The notes beneath the pieces were generated by a model. That model did no database searches, was not told the DNA's origin, and saw only the letters and a program-made list of their open reading frames with translations. Shown here in pieces: positions 46,987 to 57,177 of a stretch of DNA of 64,000 nt; position 1 is the stretch's first letter; each line of letters begins with the position of its first letter. Source of the stretch: Phyllobacterium sp. OV277 (GTDB taxonomy: Bacteria > Pseudomonadota > Alphaproteobacteria > Rhizobiales > Rhizobiaceae); assembly GCF_900104355.1 (NCBI RefSeq), contig NZ_FNIY01000002.1, positions 1,091,706 through 1,155,705 of the forward strand, given 5' to 3'. The translations under genes and the position numbers were made by a program.

Positions 46987-47856
46987 ATGAGCTTATTTCG
47001 CGCAGCCGCCATTCAGATGCGCTCAGGCGTTGATCCGCAGCGCAATGCCGCCGATCTTGCCGGTTATGTCGCCGATGCCGTCGGCAAGGGTGCGGTTTAT
47101 GTCCAGACACCTGAGATGACCGGTGCATTGCAGCGTGACCGCAAGGCATTGGCGAGCATTCTGCGCGCGGAAGATGAGGATATTATCGTACGCACGGCTT
47201 CGGACCTTGCGGCACAGCACGGGATTCACCTGCATATCGGTTCGACGGCCATTGCGCGCGAAGACGGCAAGGTTGCCAACCGCGCCTTCCTGTTCGGACC
47301 CGATGGCAAGATTATTACCCGCTACGACAAGATTCATATGTTTGACGTCGATCTCGACAATGGCGAGAGCTGGCGGGAATCTGCCGTCTATGCGCCGGGC
47401 TCGGATTCTGTCGTGGCCACACTTCCTTTTGCACGGCTCGGCCTTGCCATCTGTTACGATGTGCGTTTCCCGCAACTGTTCCGCGCGCAGGCTCTCGCAG
47501 GCGCTTCGGTGTTGACGGCTCCAGCCGCATTCACGCGCCAGACCGGTGAAGCGCATTGGCATATCCTCCAGCGTGCCCGCGCTATCGAGAATGGTGCCTT
47601 TGTCGTTTCGGCGGCACAGGGCGGTGTGCATGAGGATGGCCGTGAAACATTCGGTCATTCGATCATTGTTGCGCCTTGGGGCGAGGTTCTGGCAGAAGCT
47701 GATCATGCGGACCCGGCTGTGATCATCGCGGATATTGATCCATCTTTGAGTGCGGCTGCCCGTTCCAAAGTGCCCAACCTTAAAAATGCCCGTCCCTTTG
47801 GTCTGGTCATCCAGTCGGATGACGGCCAAAGCGAGAGACAATCGGCCGCGTCATGA
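46987..47856 (+). CDS. Nitrilase-superfamily amidase (Nit1/Nit2-like)
   Basis: 289 aa. The Glu-Lys-Cys triad is visible: Glu in VQTPEMTGAL, Lys in TRYDKIHMFDVDL, Cys in LAICYDVRFPQLFRAQALAG. This sub-group includes deaminated-glutathione amidase (Nit1) and omega-amidase (Nit2). The neighbourhood with grxC makes a glutathione-repair role attractive, but that is an inference. Its end overlaps DUF1178 by ATGA. Confidence 0.9.
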   Translation: MSLFRAAAIQMRSGVDPQRNAADLAGYVADAVGKGAVYVQTPEMTGALQRDRKALASILRAEDEDIIVRTASDLAAQHGIHLHIGSTAIAREDGKVANRAFLFGPDGKIITRYDKIHMFDVDLDNGESWRESAVYAPGSDSVVATLPFARLGLAICYDVRFPQLFRAQALAGASVLTAPAAFTRQTGEAHWHILQRARAIENGAFVVSAAQGGVHEDGRETFGHSIIVAPWGEVLAEADHADPAVIIADIDPSLSAAARSKVPNLKNARPFGLVIQSDDGQSERQSAAS

Positions 47857-48266
47857 TCCGTTTTTCCCTTCACTGCGAGCAGGACCACGAATTTGAAGGG
47901 TGGTTCCGCAGCAATGACGATTTTGACAGCCAATCGAAGAAGCTTCTGGTCACCTGCCCGGTGTGCGGCTCGCACAAAGTGGAAAAAGCGCTGATGGCGC
48001 CGTCAGTGACGACAGGACGGCAAAAGGAAAAGATTGCCGTTACCATGAGCAAGATGGTCAATGAGCTGAAGGAAGTCGCCCGCAAAGTGCGCGAGAATGC
48101 CGATTATGTCGGGGCTGATTTTGCTGAAGAGGCGCGCAAAATCCATTTTGGCGAAGCGGATCAGCGCGGAATTTACGGCGAAGCATCCGGCGACGAAGTG
48201 AAATCCTTGCTCGACGATGGCATCGATATCATGCCGCTGCCAACCTTTCCTGAAGACCATAATTGA
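47853..48266 (+). CDS. DUF1178 zinc-ribbon-like protein
   Basis: 137 aa. The N-terminal MIRFSLHCEQDHEFEGWF and LLVTCPVCGSHKVEKALMAP carry a cysteine set (C8, C36, C39) resembling a zinc ribbon. The rest is helical and charged. Function unknown; it is nearly always next to a nitrilase in alphaproteobacteria. The start overlaps the nitrilase stop by 4 bases (ATGA). Confidence 0.88.
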   Translation: MIRFSLHCEQDHEFEGWFRSNDDFDSQSKKLLVTCPVCGSHKVEKALMAPSVTTGRQKEKIAVTMSKMVNELKEVARKVRENADYVGADFAEEARKIHFGEADQRGIYGEASGDEVKSLLDDGIDIMPLPTFPEDHN

Positions 48267-48331
48267 TCTTGCGCGTTTGATACGAAGGTCTAAGCTGCCG
48301 CAGTCATAATCTTCCTGCCGGATAATTCCTC

Positions 48332-49237
48332 ATGCCATTTCTGAATTCCGCTCCTGCGCTGCTCATTCTGACCGGCGCTTTTCTCGGATTGACGCTGCCC
48401 TTCGGTAAATTGGCTTTCGGTGCTGGGGTAACTCCGGCAGTCTGGGCATTTGTGATTTCAACCGGTGCGGGGACTGTGCTTCTGGCGGCCTTTCTGGCGA
48501 TGGGCAAGCGGCCATTGCTCAATGGGCGCATGGCCCGGTATTATCTGATTACCGCGTTGATTTCCTATGCGGTTCCCAATCTGATGACGCTTTCGGCCAT
48601 TCCACATCTGGGGTCCGGCTTTACCGGCATCATGTACACCTTGTCGCCGGTCTTTACGCTGTTGTTGTCGATGCTGTTCGGCATCAAGCGGCCCAATATG
48701 CTTGGGCTTTTGGGCATTATGGTGGGCTTTGCCGGGGCTGTGCTTGTCGGCTTCACCCGTGGTCAGGTGGGGCAACCGGCCGAACCATTCTGGATCGTGA
48801 TTGGGCTGCTTATTCCGGTCCTGTTGGCTCTTGGCAATGTTTACCGCACTATTGACTGGCCTGAAGGGGCTGATCCGACCGAGCTTGCAGCGGGCAGCCA
48901 TCTGACGACCGCTCTATTGCTGATCCCGGTTATTTTCTACGTGAGCGGTAGTTTTGCCGTCGAACCGCTTGGCAATGTGCCGTGGCTGGTTGTTGCGCAG
49001 ATATTGGCCTCAACCTGCATGTTTGCACTCTACTTCCGATTGCAGGCGGTTGGTGGCCCTGTCTATCTCAGCCAGATCGGCTATGTTGGCGCCGCAGTGG
49101 CGCTGATCGCGGGGACATTGTTTCTGGGCGAAGTCTACCAACTGGCGACATGGGTGGGGGCGATTATTATCACCATCGGCGTGTTGATGACGACAAAGGC
49201 CCAGCGCATGGCGGCAAAGGCCACCGCCACAGCCTGA
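48332..49237 (+). CDS. DMT-superfamily (EamA-type) transporter
   Basis: 301 aa, ten predicted membrane segments in two repeats. LLILTGAFLGLTLPFGKLAF begins repeat one; VYLSQIGYVGAAVALIAGTLFLGE closes repeat two. Its length and order are those of drug/metabolite exporters. The convergent ubiG stop is 3 bases away. Substrate unknown; distinct from the EamA gene at 26625-27509. Confidence 0.87.
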   Translation: MPFLNSAPALLILTGAFLGLTLPFGKLAFGAGVTPAVWAFVISTGAGTVLLAAFLAMGKRPLLNGRMARYYLITALISYAVPNLMTLSAIPHLGSGFTGIMYTLSPVFTLLLSMLFGIKRPNMLGLLGIMVGFAGAVLVGFTRGQVGQPAEPFWIVIGLLIPVLLALGNVYRTIDWPEGADPTELAAGSHLTTALLLIPVIFYVSGSFAVEPLGNVPWLVVAQILASTCMFALYFRLQAVGGPVYLSQIGYVGAAVALIAGTLFLGEVYQLATWVGAIIITIGVLMTTKAQRMAAKATATA

Positions 49238-49240
49238 TTT

Positions 49241-49987
49241 TTAACGCGGACGGACCGCCAGTACCATGTAATTGACATTGGTGTCGGTTGAGCGATTCCA
49301 GCTGTCGGCGAGCGGATTATAGGTCACGCCCACGGTCTCGGTGATTTCGAGCCCGGCCTGTGTCAGCGGTCCTTCCAGTTCTTCAGGCCGAACCAGCTTT
49401 TCATATTGGTGAGTGCCGCGCGGCAACCAGCGCAACACATATTCAGCACCGAAAATGGCAAGGCCAAGAGCCTTCAGCGTTCGGTTGATCGTGGCGACAA
49501 AGGTGACGCCACCCGGTTTGACCATCTGTGCGCAAGCGGTGAGATAAAGCTCAACATCGGCCACATGCTCAACCACTTCCATGTTGAGGACGATATCGAA
49601 TTTCTCGCCAGCTTCTGCCAGCGCTTCGGCTGTTGTAGCGCGATAGTCAATATCGAGCCCGCTTTGGGCTGCATGAATTTTTGCAACTTCAATATTGGTT
49701 TCGCCCGCATCAGCACCGACAACCGAAGCACCCAGCCGCGCCATGGGTTCGCACAGCAGGCCGCCACCGCAGCCAATATCCAGCAGGCGCAGTCCGGCGA
49801 AGGGTTTCGGGCTGTTCGGGTCAAGGCCGTAATGGGCGCAGACTTTTTCCTTGATATAGGCAAGCCGGGTCGGATTGAACTTATGCAGTGGCCGGAATTT
49901 GCCCTGCGGATTCCACCATTCGGCGGCCATGCGCGAAAAGCGTTCTACTTCAGCGGCATCAATTGTGCTGCGTTGGGCTTCGGTCAT
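49241..49987 (-). CDS. ubiG: Ubiquinone biosynthesis O-methyltransferase UbiG
   Basis: 248 aa class I SAM methyltransferase. Motif [12 protein letters not shown], followed by the [14 protein letters not shown] strand and the post-motif [14 protein letters not shown], are the UbiG signature; [15 protein letters not shown] at the N-terminus is the substrate-side helix. It performs both O-methylations of ubiquinone. ATG 49987 (MTEAQRST) with AAGGA eight bases upstream is preferred to 50041. Family A repeat lies upstream, between this gene and lysC. Confidence 0.94.
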   Translation of the reverse strand: MTEAQRSTIDAAEVERFSRMAAEWWNPQGKFRPLHKFNPTRLAYIKEKVCAHYGLDPNSPKPFAGLRLLDIGCGGGLLCEPMARLGASVVGADAGETNIEVAKIHAAQSGLDIDYRATTAEALAEAGEKFDIVLNMEVVEHVADVELYLTACAQMVKPGGVTFVATINRTLKALGLAIFGAEYVLRWLPRGTHQYEKLVRPEELEGPLTQAGLEITETVGVTYNPLADSWNRSTDTNVNYMVLAVRPR

Positions 49988-50104
49988 GGCAAGGTCCTTT
50001 TTACTGCCTCTGGAGAGGCCCCTTCCGGCAAAAAATGTCAAGATGCAAATTCTTTTGGGCTTTGAATTGGCTCCAAGGGTGGTGATGCAGTTGCTAGACC
50101 AAAG

Positions 50105-50259
50105 GTTCGTGGTTCGACAAGCTCACCATGAGGGAGAGGGGTGATGAAAGGGAGTCAAGTTCTGCAACCTTTGTGATCTGCAATTTTTATGATCTGAAAT
50201 GTTGGCGATTATCGTTGCATCCTCACTCTCCCTCATGGTGAGCTTGTCGAACCACGAAC
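50105..50259. repeat. Family A palindromic repeat
   Basis: Perfect 34-base arms (50105-50138 with 50226-50259), one partial outer heptamer. The centre has the 15-base unit in CCTTTGTGATCTGCAATTTT and ends GGCGATTATCGTTGCATC, matching the copy at 27597. Unlike the others, it lies in a divergent gap (ubiG/lysC), at 118 bases from the ubiG start and 173 from lysC, so it is close to both promoters. Confidence 0.9.
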
Positions 50260-50431
50260 GATGAGTTTCGCTATTCATCGCAAAAGCGTACATCCCCCGA
50301 CAAACATTGCCTGCCTGATCACGCGTTCTTGCAGTTGCGTCATAATTTCGTTATGGGAAACCGCGTTCCGCTTTCGACAGGGTGGATCGTTTTAAATCTC
50401 ATTTTCAGGCCTTTCCAGAACGGTATTTCCC

Positions 50432-51685
50432 ATGGCACGCATTGTGATGAAATTCGGTGGCACTTCGGTGGCCGATATCGACCGCATCCGTAATGTGGCC
50501 CGGCATGTCAAACGTGAAGTTGATGCTGGGCACGAAGTCGCAGTCGTCGTTTCCGCAATGGCAGGGAAAACCAACGAACTCGTCGCCTGGACCCGTCAGA
50601 CCTCGCCGATGCATGATGCACGCGAATATGATGCAATTGTCGCCTCCGGCGAGCAGGTAACCGCCGGATTGCTGGCTGTGGCCTTGCAGGGCATGGGTGT
50701 ACACGCGCGTTCCTGGCAGGGTTGGCAGATTCCGATCAAGACGGACAATGCCCATGGTGCTGCGCGCATTATCGATATTGACGGCTCGTTCCTGATTGAG
50801 CGTTTCAAGGAAGGTCAGGTTGCCGTGATTGCCGGGTTTCAGGGTATTGGCCCGGATAACCGCATTTCGACGCTTGGTCGCGGTGGTTCGGATACGAGCG
50901 CCGTGGCGATTGCTGCATCGGTTAAGGCTGACCGGTGCGATATCTACACGGATGTCGACGGCGTCTACACCACTGATCCGCGCGTTGAGCCAAAGGCCCG
51001 CAGGCTTTCGCGCATTTCCTTCGAAGAAATGCTCGAAATGGCTTCGCTTGGTGCCAAAGTTCTGCAGGTGCGGTCCGTCGAGCTTGCGATGGTGCACAAA
51101 GTGCGCACATTTGTACGATCCAGTTTCGAAGACCCCGATGCGCCGGGCATGGGTGATCTGATCAATCCGCCCGGCACACTTATTTGCGACGAGGAAGAAA
51201 TCGTGGAACAGCAGGTTGTAACAGGAATTGCCTACGCCAAGGACGAAGCTCAAATCTCCTTGCGCCGTGTTGCTGACCGTCCCGGTATCTCTGCCGGCAT
51301 TTTTGGCCCGCTGGCCGAAGCGCATATCAATGTCGATATGATCGTCCAGAATATTTCCGAGGATGGCTCAAAGACCGATATGACCTTCACGGTTCCGTCA
51401 GGTGATCTGGATAAGGCGCTCGCGGTTCTGGAGAAGGTAAAAGTAGAGATTGGCTGCGACATCATCCAGTCGGAAGCCGGAATGGTCAAGGTTTCGGTGA
51501 TCGGTATCGGTATGCGAAGCCATGCGGGCGTTGCCGCAACGGCGTTCCGCGCATTGGCGGACAAGGGCATCAACATCCGCGCCATCACCACTTCGGAAAT
51601 CAAGATTTCCATTCTTATTGACGGTCCCTATGCGGAACTTGCGGTTCGGACTTTGCATTCTGTCTACGGTCTGGATAAGCATTAA
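50432..51685 (+). CDS. lysC: Aspartokinase
   Basis: 417 aa. Kinase motif VMKFGGTSVAD at the start, then GRGGSDTSAVAIAAS and DVDGVYTTDPR of the kinase domain; two ACT-type regulatory domains at the end (SLRRVADRPGISAGI and VIGIGMRSHAGVAAT). It phosphorylates aspartate, first step to lysine, threonine and methionine, and is feedback-controlled. It starts an operon-like series lysC-ptsP-prfA-prmC. Confidence 0.96.
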   Translation: MARIVMKFGGTSVADIDRIRNVARHVKREVDAGHEVAVVVSAMAGKTNELVAWTRQTSPMHDAREYDAIVASGEQVTAGLLAVALQGMGVHARSWQGWQIPIKTDNAHGAARIIDIDGSFLIERFKEGQVAVIAGFQGIGPDNRISTLGRGGSDTSAVAIAASVKADRCDIYTDVDGVYTTDPRVEPKARRLSRISFEEMLEMASLGAKVLQVRSVELAMVHKVRTFVRSSFEDPDAPGMGDLINPPGTLICDEEEIVEQQVVTGIAYAKDEAQISLRRVADRPGISAGIFGPLAEAHINVDMIVQNISEDGSKTDMTFTVPSGDLDKALAVLEKVKVEIGCDIIQSEAGMVKVSVIGIGMRSHAGVAATAFRALADKGINIRAITTSEIKISILIDGPYAELAVRTLHSVYGLDKH

Positions 51686-51802
51686 TTTACTGTCTAAGAC
51701 AGAGATTCTGTTTGTCGGTGAACGTCTCGGCTGACATGATGAATCAATGAGTTGATTGGCGAGACCATTCCGGTCTTGCCGATATTGTTATGGAGCAGAT
51801 GG

Positions 51803-54079
51803 GTGCCCACGCGCGAGCAGATTACTGGTCCTCGTGTCATGCTGAAGCGCCTCCGCGAATTGATGGCGGAGGCTCTTGAGCCGCAGGAGAGGCTTGACCG
51901 TATCGTTCGCGAAATCGCGCAGAACATGGTCGCCGAAGTATGCTCATTTTACGTGCTGCGTTCCGATGGGGTCCTCGAACTCTATGCAACCGAAGGTTTG
52001 AACCCATCGGCGGTTCACTTGGCGCAGTTGCGCCTCGGCCAAGGTCTTGTCGGTACGATTGCCTCAAGCGCCCGGCCGCTCAATCTGACCGATGCCCAGA
52101 CCCACCCCGCCTTCGCCTACCTGCCGGAGACGGGCGAAGAAATTTACAATTCCTTCCTCGGTGTGCCGATCCTGCGGGCAGGGCGCACGCTCGGCGTTCT
52201 GGTTGTGCAGAACAGGACCAAGCGCGTTTACCGCGAAGATGAGGTGGAAGCGCTTGAAACCACGGCTATGGTTCTGGCGGAGATGGTTGCTGCGGGTAGC
52301 TTGACACGTCTGGCACGGCCGGGCGTCGAGCTTGATCTCGGCAAGCCCATGAGCTTTTCCGGCAGTGCCTTTAATGATGGCGTTGGTCTCGGGCATGTTG
52401 TGCTGCACGAGCCGCGCATTGTTGTCACCAACCTTTTCAACGAAAACATCGATACGGAAATCGACCGGCTCGAAACCTCGCTTGGCTCCTTGCGCATTTC
52501 CATTGACGACATGCTGTCGCGGCGCGATGTCGCGTTTGAGGGCGAGCACCGCGAAGTGCTCGAAGCTTACCGGATGTTTGCCCATGATACGGGCTGGGTG
52601 CGCCGTCTTGAAGAGGCAATCCGTAACGGTCTGACTGCGGAAGCAGCGGTTGAGAAAGTTCAGAGCGATACGCGCGCGCGGATGATGCATCTGAGCGACC
52701 CCTATATGCGGGAGCGTCTCAGCGATTTCGACGATCTTGCCAACCGGCTGCTGCGCCAGTTGATGGGACGTGATGTGAAGACCATGGCCGGTTCGCTGGC
52801 CAAGGATGCCATTATCATTGCCCGGTCGATGGGCGCTGCCGAACTTCTCGACTATCCGCGCGAGCGTTTGCGCGGGCTGGTACTGGAAGATGGCGCGGCG
52901 ACAAGCCATGTGGTGATTGTGGCCCGCGCCATGGGCATTCCGGTTGCGGGACAGGTCAAGGGCGTCGTGTCCATGGCTGAGAACAACGATGCCGTGATTA
53001 TCGACGGCGATGATGGCCGGGTGCATTTGCGTCCGCAGGCGGATGTTGAGGCTGCTTATTCGGAAAAGGTCAAGTTCCGCGCTAAGCGTCAGGCTCTCTA
53101 TCGCGAGTTGCGCGACAAGCCTTCGGTTACCAAGGATGGTGTGCCGATCTCCCTGCTGATGAATGCGGGGCTGCTGGTTGATCTGCCGCAGCTAACGGAA
53201 GCGGGCGCAGCGGGCATTGGCCTCTTCCGCACCGAACTGCAATTCATGGTGGCTTCGACCTTCCCCCGCGCCGAACAGCAGGAGCGGCTCTACCGTTCGG
53301 TGCTGGAAGCCGCCGGGGATCGTCCGGTGACATTCCGCACGCTCGATATTGGCGGCGATAAGGTTCTTCCTTATTTCCGCAGCAATACGAATGAAGAAAA
53401 TCCGGCCATGGGCTGGCGCGCGATCCGCCTGACGCTCGACCGTCCGGGTCTGCTGCGCACGCAGGTTCGTGCCTTGCTGAAAGCAGCGGGCGGGCGTGAA
53501 TTGCGCCTGATGCTCCCGATGGTCACCGAAGTGGCCGAGGTTCGCAAAGCGAGTGAACTGATCAACCGCGAAGTGCAGCACCTGTCGCGCTTTGCCTATA
53601 ATCTGCCGACACGGGTAAAGATCGGCGCGATGGTTGAAGTCCCGTCCCTGCTTTGGCAGCTTGATGAATTGATGTCCGTCGTGGATTTCGTTTCTGTCGG
53701 CTCCAATGATCTGTTCCAGTTTGTCATGGCGGTGGATCGCGGCAACTCGATTATCAGCAATCGTTTTGACAATCTGTCGGTGCCGTTCCTGCGGGTGCTC
53801 CGCCAGATTGCGCAGGCGGGCGTGCGTAACAACACGGATGTGACGCTGTGCGGTGAAATGGCCGGAAAGCCACTTTCGGCCATGGCCCTGATCGGCCTTG
53901 GCTTCCGTTCCATTTCGATGGCACCGGCGTCCATTGGTCCTGTTAAGGCAATGCTGGGTACGCTCGATGTCGGCGCGTTGCATGCGCAGCTCTCCGACGC
54001 GATTGATAATCACGGCGATACCGGTTCCCTGCGGCATGTCCTGAACAAATTCGCAGAGCGGACAGGCGTTCCGCTGTGA
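51803..54079 (+). CDS. ptsP: PTS-Ntr enzyme I (PtsP), GTG start
   Basis: 758 aa. Nitrogen phosphotransferase enzyme I: an N-terminal GAF domain (about 25-165; MVAEVCSFYVLRSDGVLELYA), an EI N-terminal HPr-binding part, the phospho-His domain with GAATSHVVIVARAMGIP (His369), and the PEP-binding barrel (GLFRTELQFM, MVEVPSLLW, LCGEMAGKP). It passes phosphate from PEP to NPr and EIIA-Ntr, a route that controls nitrogen, potassium and stringent responses in rhizobia. GTG 51803, with GGAG 7 bases upstream, is favoured over an ATG at 51752 whose leader would be unusual. Confidence 0.93.
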   Translation: MPTREQITGPRVMLKRLRELMAEALEPQERLDRIVREIAQNMVAEVCSFYVLRSDGVLELYATEGLNPSAVHLAQLRLGQGLVGTIASSARPLNLTDAQTHPAFAYLPETGEEIYNSFLGVPILRAGRTLGVLVVQNRTKRVYREDEVEALETTAMVLAEMVAAGSLTRLARPGVELDLGKPMSFSGSAFNDGVGLGHVVLHEPRIVVTNLFNENIDTEIDRLETSLGSLRISIDDMLSRRDVAFEGEHREVLEAYRMFAHDTGWVRRLEEAIRNGLTAEAAVEKVQSDTRARMMHLSDPYMRERLSDFDDLANRLLRQLMGRDVKTMAGSLAKDAIIIARSMGAAELLDYPRERLRGLVLEDGAATSHVVIVARAMGIPVAGQVKGVVSMAENNDAVIIDGDDGRVHLRPQADVEAAYSEKVKFRAKRQALYRELRDKPSVTKDGVPISLLMNAGLLVDLPQLTEAGAAGIGLFRTELQFMVASTFPRAEQQERLYRSVLEAAGDRPVTFRTLDIGGDKVLPYFRSNTNEENPAMGWRAIRLTLDRPGLLRTQVRALLKAAGGRELRLMLPMVTEVAEVRKASELINREVQHLSRFAYNLPTRVKIGAMVEVPSLLWQLDELMSVVDFVSVGSNDLFQFVMAVDRGNSIISNRFDNLSVPFLRVLRQIAQAGVRNNTDVTLCGEMAGKPLSAMALIGLGFRSISMAPASIGPVKAMLGTLDVGALHAQLSDAIDNHGDTGSLRHVLNKFAERTGVPL

Positions 54080-54103
54080 GATTTACTGAGGTAACAAACT
54101 AAA

Positions 54104-55183
54104 ATGATGTCCATTCCGCAGGATCGTATGGATCAGCTGCTGAAGCGGTTTTCCATGATTGAATCGCAGATGGCGAGCAATCCTGATTCCGACACCTATG
54201 TGAAGCTCGCATCTGAGTACTCCGAGCTTGAGACAGTCGTTGCCAAGATCCGCGATCTGATCGCATCACGCAGTGAAGCTGATGATCTGAAGAGCATGCT
54301 CAACGATGCGTCGACCGACAAGGATATGCGCGAACTGGCCGAGGCGGAGTTGCCCGAGATCAATGAGCGCATTGAAGCGCTTGAGCAGGAGATTCAGGTC
54401 CTGCTGTTGCCGAAGGACGTTGCCGACGAGCGCAATGCGATTCTCGAAATCCGCGCGGGTACAGGCGGTTCGGAAGCCGCGCTGTTCGGCGGTGATCTGT
54501 TCCGCATGTATGAACGCTATGCGGCTGCCAATGGTTGGCGGGTCGAGCTGATTTCAGGCAGCGATGGTGAAGCTGGTGGCTATAAGGAAGTCATCGCCAT
54601 GGTTTCCGGCAAGGGTGTTTTTGCCAAGCTCAAATTCGAGTCGGGCGTTCACCGGGTTCAGCGCGTGCCGGATACGGAAGCGAGCGGGCGCATTCATACA
54701 TCTGCGGCAACGGTTGCTGTGCTCCCCGAAGCCGAGGAAATCGACATCGACATTCGCCCTGAAGATATCCGCATCGATACGATGCGCGCATCGGGTTCGG
54801 GCGGGCAGCACGTCAATACGACGGACTCGGCCGTGCGCATTACGCATATTCCATCGGGCATTGTCGTGGTGCAGGCGGAAAAGTCCCAGCACCAGAACCG
54901 CGCGCGCGCCATGCAGGTGTTGCGGTCACGGCTCTTTGATATGCAGCGGCAAAAGGCTGACAGCGAGCGGTCGGAAGCCCGGCGCAGTCAGGTTGGTTCG
55001 GGCGACCGTTCGGAGCGCATCCGTACCTATAATTTCCCGCAAGGCCGCGTGACTGATCATCGCATCAACCTGACGCTCTATAAGCTTGACCGCATTATGG
55101 AAGGTGATCTTGACGAACTGATCGGGGCGCTCATCTCGGACTATCAGACTGCGCTTCTCGCCCAGATGAATGACGGGTACTGA
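54104..55183 (+). CDS. prfA: Peptide chain release factor 1
   Basis: 359 aa. GGQ motif is [17 protein letters not shown] (Gly233-Gly234-Gln235), which PrmC methylates at the glutamine. The stop-codon-reading RF1 anticodon loop lies in the segment ending near [16 protein letters not shown] (PxT variant PDT). It terminates at UAA and UAG. prmC follows at once, so the modifier and its target are linked. A second ATG at 54107 is equally possible. Confidence 0.96.
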   Translation: MMSIPQDRMDQLLKRFSMIESQMASNPDSDTYVKLASEYSELETVVAKIRDLIASRSEADDLKSMLNDASTDKDMRELAEAELPEINERIEALEQEIQVLLLPKDVADERNAILEIRAGTGGSEAALFGGDLFRMYERYAAANGWRVELISGSDGEAGGYKEVIAMVSGKGVFAKLKFESGVHRVQRVPDTEASGRIHTSAATVAVLPEAEEIDIDIRPEDIRIDTMRASGSGGQHVNTTDSAVRITHIPSGIVVVQAEKSQHQNRARAMQVLRSRLFDMQRQKADSERSEARRSQVGSGDRSERIRTYNFPQGRVTDHRINLTLYKLDRIMEGDLDELIGALISDYQTALLAQMNDGY

Positions 55184-55187
55184 AGGT

Positions 55188-56051
55188 ATGGCTGAGGCCC
55201 GCCTTGCTGACGTCCACATTCAGGCGCGCTCGGTACTGACCAAAGCTGGAATCGCCGGAGCCGACCTTGATGCGCGGCTTCTGGTGGAATGGGTAACCGG
55301 TTTCGACAGGCTCGAAACAGTCCGTAATCCGCATAACACCGTGACGAAAGACGTGATGGCCAGGCTCGATGCTGTGCTTATCCGGCGAATCAACGGCGAA
55401 TCAGTGCATCGGATCATCGGCAAACGCGAATTTTTCGGGCTGGAGTTTGCACTTTCTGTGGATACTTTGGAGCCGCGACCGGATACCGAAGCACTTGTCG
55501 AGCTTGCTCTGCCGTTCTTGCATCAGCGTGTTGCAGAGAATGGAATTGCTGACCTTGTTGATCTTGGAACGGGAACCGGAGCAATCGCGATTGCACTGCT
55601 CCGTCAGGTGCCGAACCTGCGGGCGATTGGCGTTGATATGGCGCCGGGCGCTCTTGCCACCGCACGTAACAATGCCTGCCTGAACAATGTATCCAGCCGT
55701 TTTGCCGCTCTGCGCTCCAACTGGTTTGCCGAGGTAACTGGCGGATTTGACATGATTATTTCCAATCCACCCTATATACGCTCCGGTGATATTGCGGCCC
55801 TTCAACCCGAAGTCGCAGTGCATGATCCCGTTCTGGCGCTTGATGGTGGGCCTGATGGCCTTCAACCCTACCGTATCATCGCGGAACAGGCGGACGCCCA
55901 TCTTCGTGCGGGCGGGGCAGTAGCGGTGGAGATTGGCTTTGATCAAAGGACAGATGTCGAAGCTATTTTTGCAAGAACAGGTTTCGCTTTGAAAGGTCTG
56001 CAGAAGGATATCGGGGGGCATGAAAGAGCAATGTTGTTCATGAAGTCATAA
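55188..56051 (+). CDS. prmC: Release factor glutamine methyltransferase (PrmC)
   Basis: 287 aa. SAM motif VDLGTGTGAIAIALL and the signature IISNPPYIRSGDI (Asn193-Pro-Pro-Tyr196), which binds the target glutamine. The substrate is RF1/RF2 GGQ. Two starts compete: 55170 (overlaps prfA, no ribosome site) and 55188 (ATG just after AAGG, MAEARL). I use 55188. The C-terminal FALKGLQKDIGGHERAM tail is family-typical. Confidence 0.94.
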   Translation: MAEARLADVHIQARSVLTKAGIAGADLDARLLVEWVTGFDRLETVRNPHNTVTKDVMARLDAVLIRRINGESVHRIIGKREFFGLEFALSVDTLEPRPDTEALVELALPFLHQRVAENGIADLVDLGTGTGAIAIALLRQVPNLRAIGVDMAPGALATARNNACLNNVSSRFAALRSNWFAEVTGGFDMIISNPPYIRSGDIAALQPEVAVHDPVLALDGGPDGLQPYRIIAEQADAHLRAGGAVAVEIGFDQRTDVEAIFARTGFALKGLQKDIGGHERAMLFMKS

Positions 56052-56346
56052 AATTATTGAAAAAAGGCTTGGAATTTGTCGCGAAGGCGGCTAGTTTCCA
56101 ATCACCGCTCTAAACCGAACAAGTCTGGTTTTACCTATCAAGAGATTGATACGGAATTTTCCGGGTGTTGATTTCTCATCGGAATTGTTCTTGGGGAAAT
56201 GGTTTTTGCGGAAGCACAAAAGTTCTATGAAACTTTAGATGCGATTGAAGCGCGGGGCGCGCTTCAGGTCGGCACTTGAGAAGCGAAGCTTTTTGACTCA
56301 ATTGGTGAGCAAATTAGCGCCCCTGATTTTCTGAAAAGAGATAAGT
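56052..56346 (+). other. Leader/promoter gap before the DUF4167 gene
   Basis: 295 bases with no plausible gene. It is AT-richer than its neighbours and must contain the DUF4167 promoter; no -35/-10 pair is convincing. Short frames here have no ribosome site. Confidence 0.4.
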
Positions 56347-57093
56347 ATGAGGCCAGTACAGCAGAATAGGCGCATGCGCGGACGCGGTAACAATAACCGC
56401 AAAGGTCCCAACCCACTTTCCCGTAATTATGAGAGCAACGGCCCTGATGTTAAAATCCGGGGAAATGCTCAGCACGTCGCCGAAAAATATACCACTCTTG
56501 CGCGTGATGCGCAGAGCAGTGGTGATCGCGTGATAGCGGAAAACTATCTTCAGCACGCCGAACATTACAATCGTATCATTCTTGCTGCCCAGGCTCAGGC
56601 GCCTGTCCAGTATCAGCGCGATGACCGCGATGATCAGGACGATGATGGCGTTTACGATGATGACGGCAACGAACAGCAGCAGGACCGTCCGGTCCAGCAC
56701 CAGCAGATCAATGGCAGCGGACCGCAGCCGGTGATTGAAGGTACACCTGCTGAAGTTGCCTATGGTGAAGAGCCGGTCAGCCAGCGCCAGCCGCACCATC
56801 AGCAGCGCAGGCAGTATGATCAGAACACCTCCAACGATCAGAACGCATCCAATGCATCTAATAATGATGACGATGATGCTGGATCTGAGTCCGAGGAAGT
56901 GGCCGAAGCAAAACCCGTTCGCCGCGCACCGCGTGGCCGCAGGCCAGCCCGTCCGCGTGAGCCGCGGGTGGCGGATGAAAACAACGCTCCTGCAGCGGCT
57001 GCTCCCGCCGATACGTCAAATGACCTTTCTCCGGCAGGTATTGTTGCCGAAGTAAAGAAGCGCCGGGCAGCGGTTGAACCATCTGACGTCTGA
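56347..57093 (+). CDS. DUF4167-family, low-complexity acidic/basic protein
   Basis: 248 aa. The N-terminal conserved block is QNRRMRGRGNNNRKGPNPLS then IRGNAQHVAEKYTTLARDAQ and DRVIAENYLQHAEHYNRII, which is the DUF4167 domain (to about residue 80). The rest is Gln/Asp/Asn-rich with a basic patch RRAPRGRRPARPREPR. The make-up (Arg/Gly-rich start, long disordered tail) suggests RNA or DNA binding. Function unknown. A strong terminator follows at once, then clpB. Confidence 0.85.
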   Translation: MRPVQQNRRMRGRGNNNRKGPNPLSRNYESNGPDVKIRGNAQHVAEKYTTLARDAQSSGDRVIAENYLQHAEHYNRIILAAQAQAPVQYQRDDRDDQDDDGVYDDDGNEQQQDRPVQHQQINGSGPQPVIEGTPAEVAYGEEPVSQRQPHHQQRRQYDQNTSNDQNASNASNNDDDDAGSESEEVAEAKPVRRAPRGRRPARPREPRVADENNAPAAAAPADTSNDLSPAGIVAEVKKRRAAVEPSDV

Positions 57094-57115
57094 TCTGTTG
57101 ATACATAGTGGTCTT

Positions 57116-57155
57116 GAAAACGGCGCTGAATGATTTCCGCGCCGTTTTCTTTTTT
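57116..57155 (+). terminator. Strong terminator after DUF4167
   Basis: An 11-base stem GAAAACGGCGC/GCGCCGTTTTC (57116-57126 with 57139-57149) and then T6. It separates clpB from the upstream gene, so clpB must have its own promoter. Confidence 0.9.
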
Positions 57156-57177
57156 AAGTCTGTGGCTTTGGGCGTAT

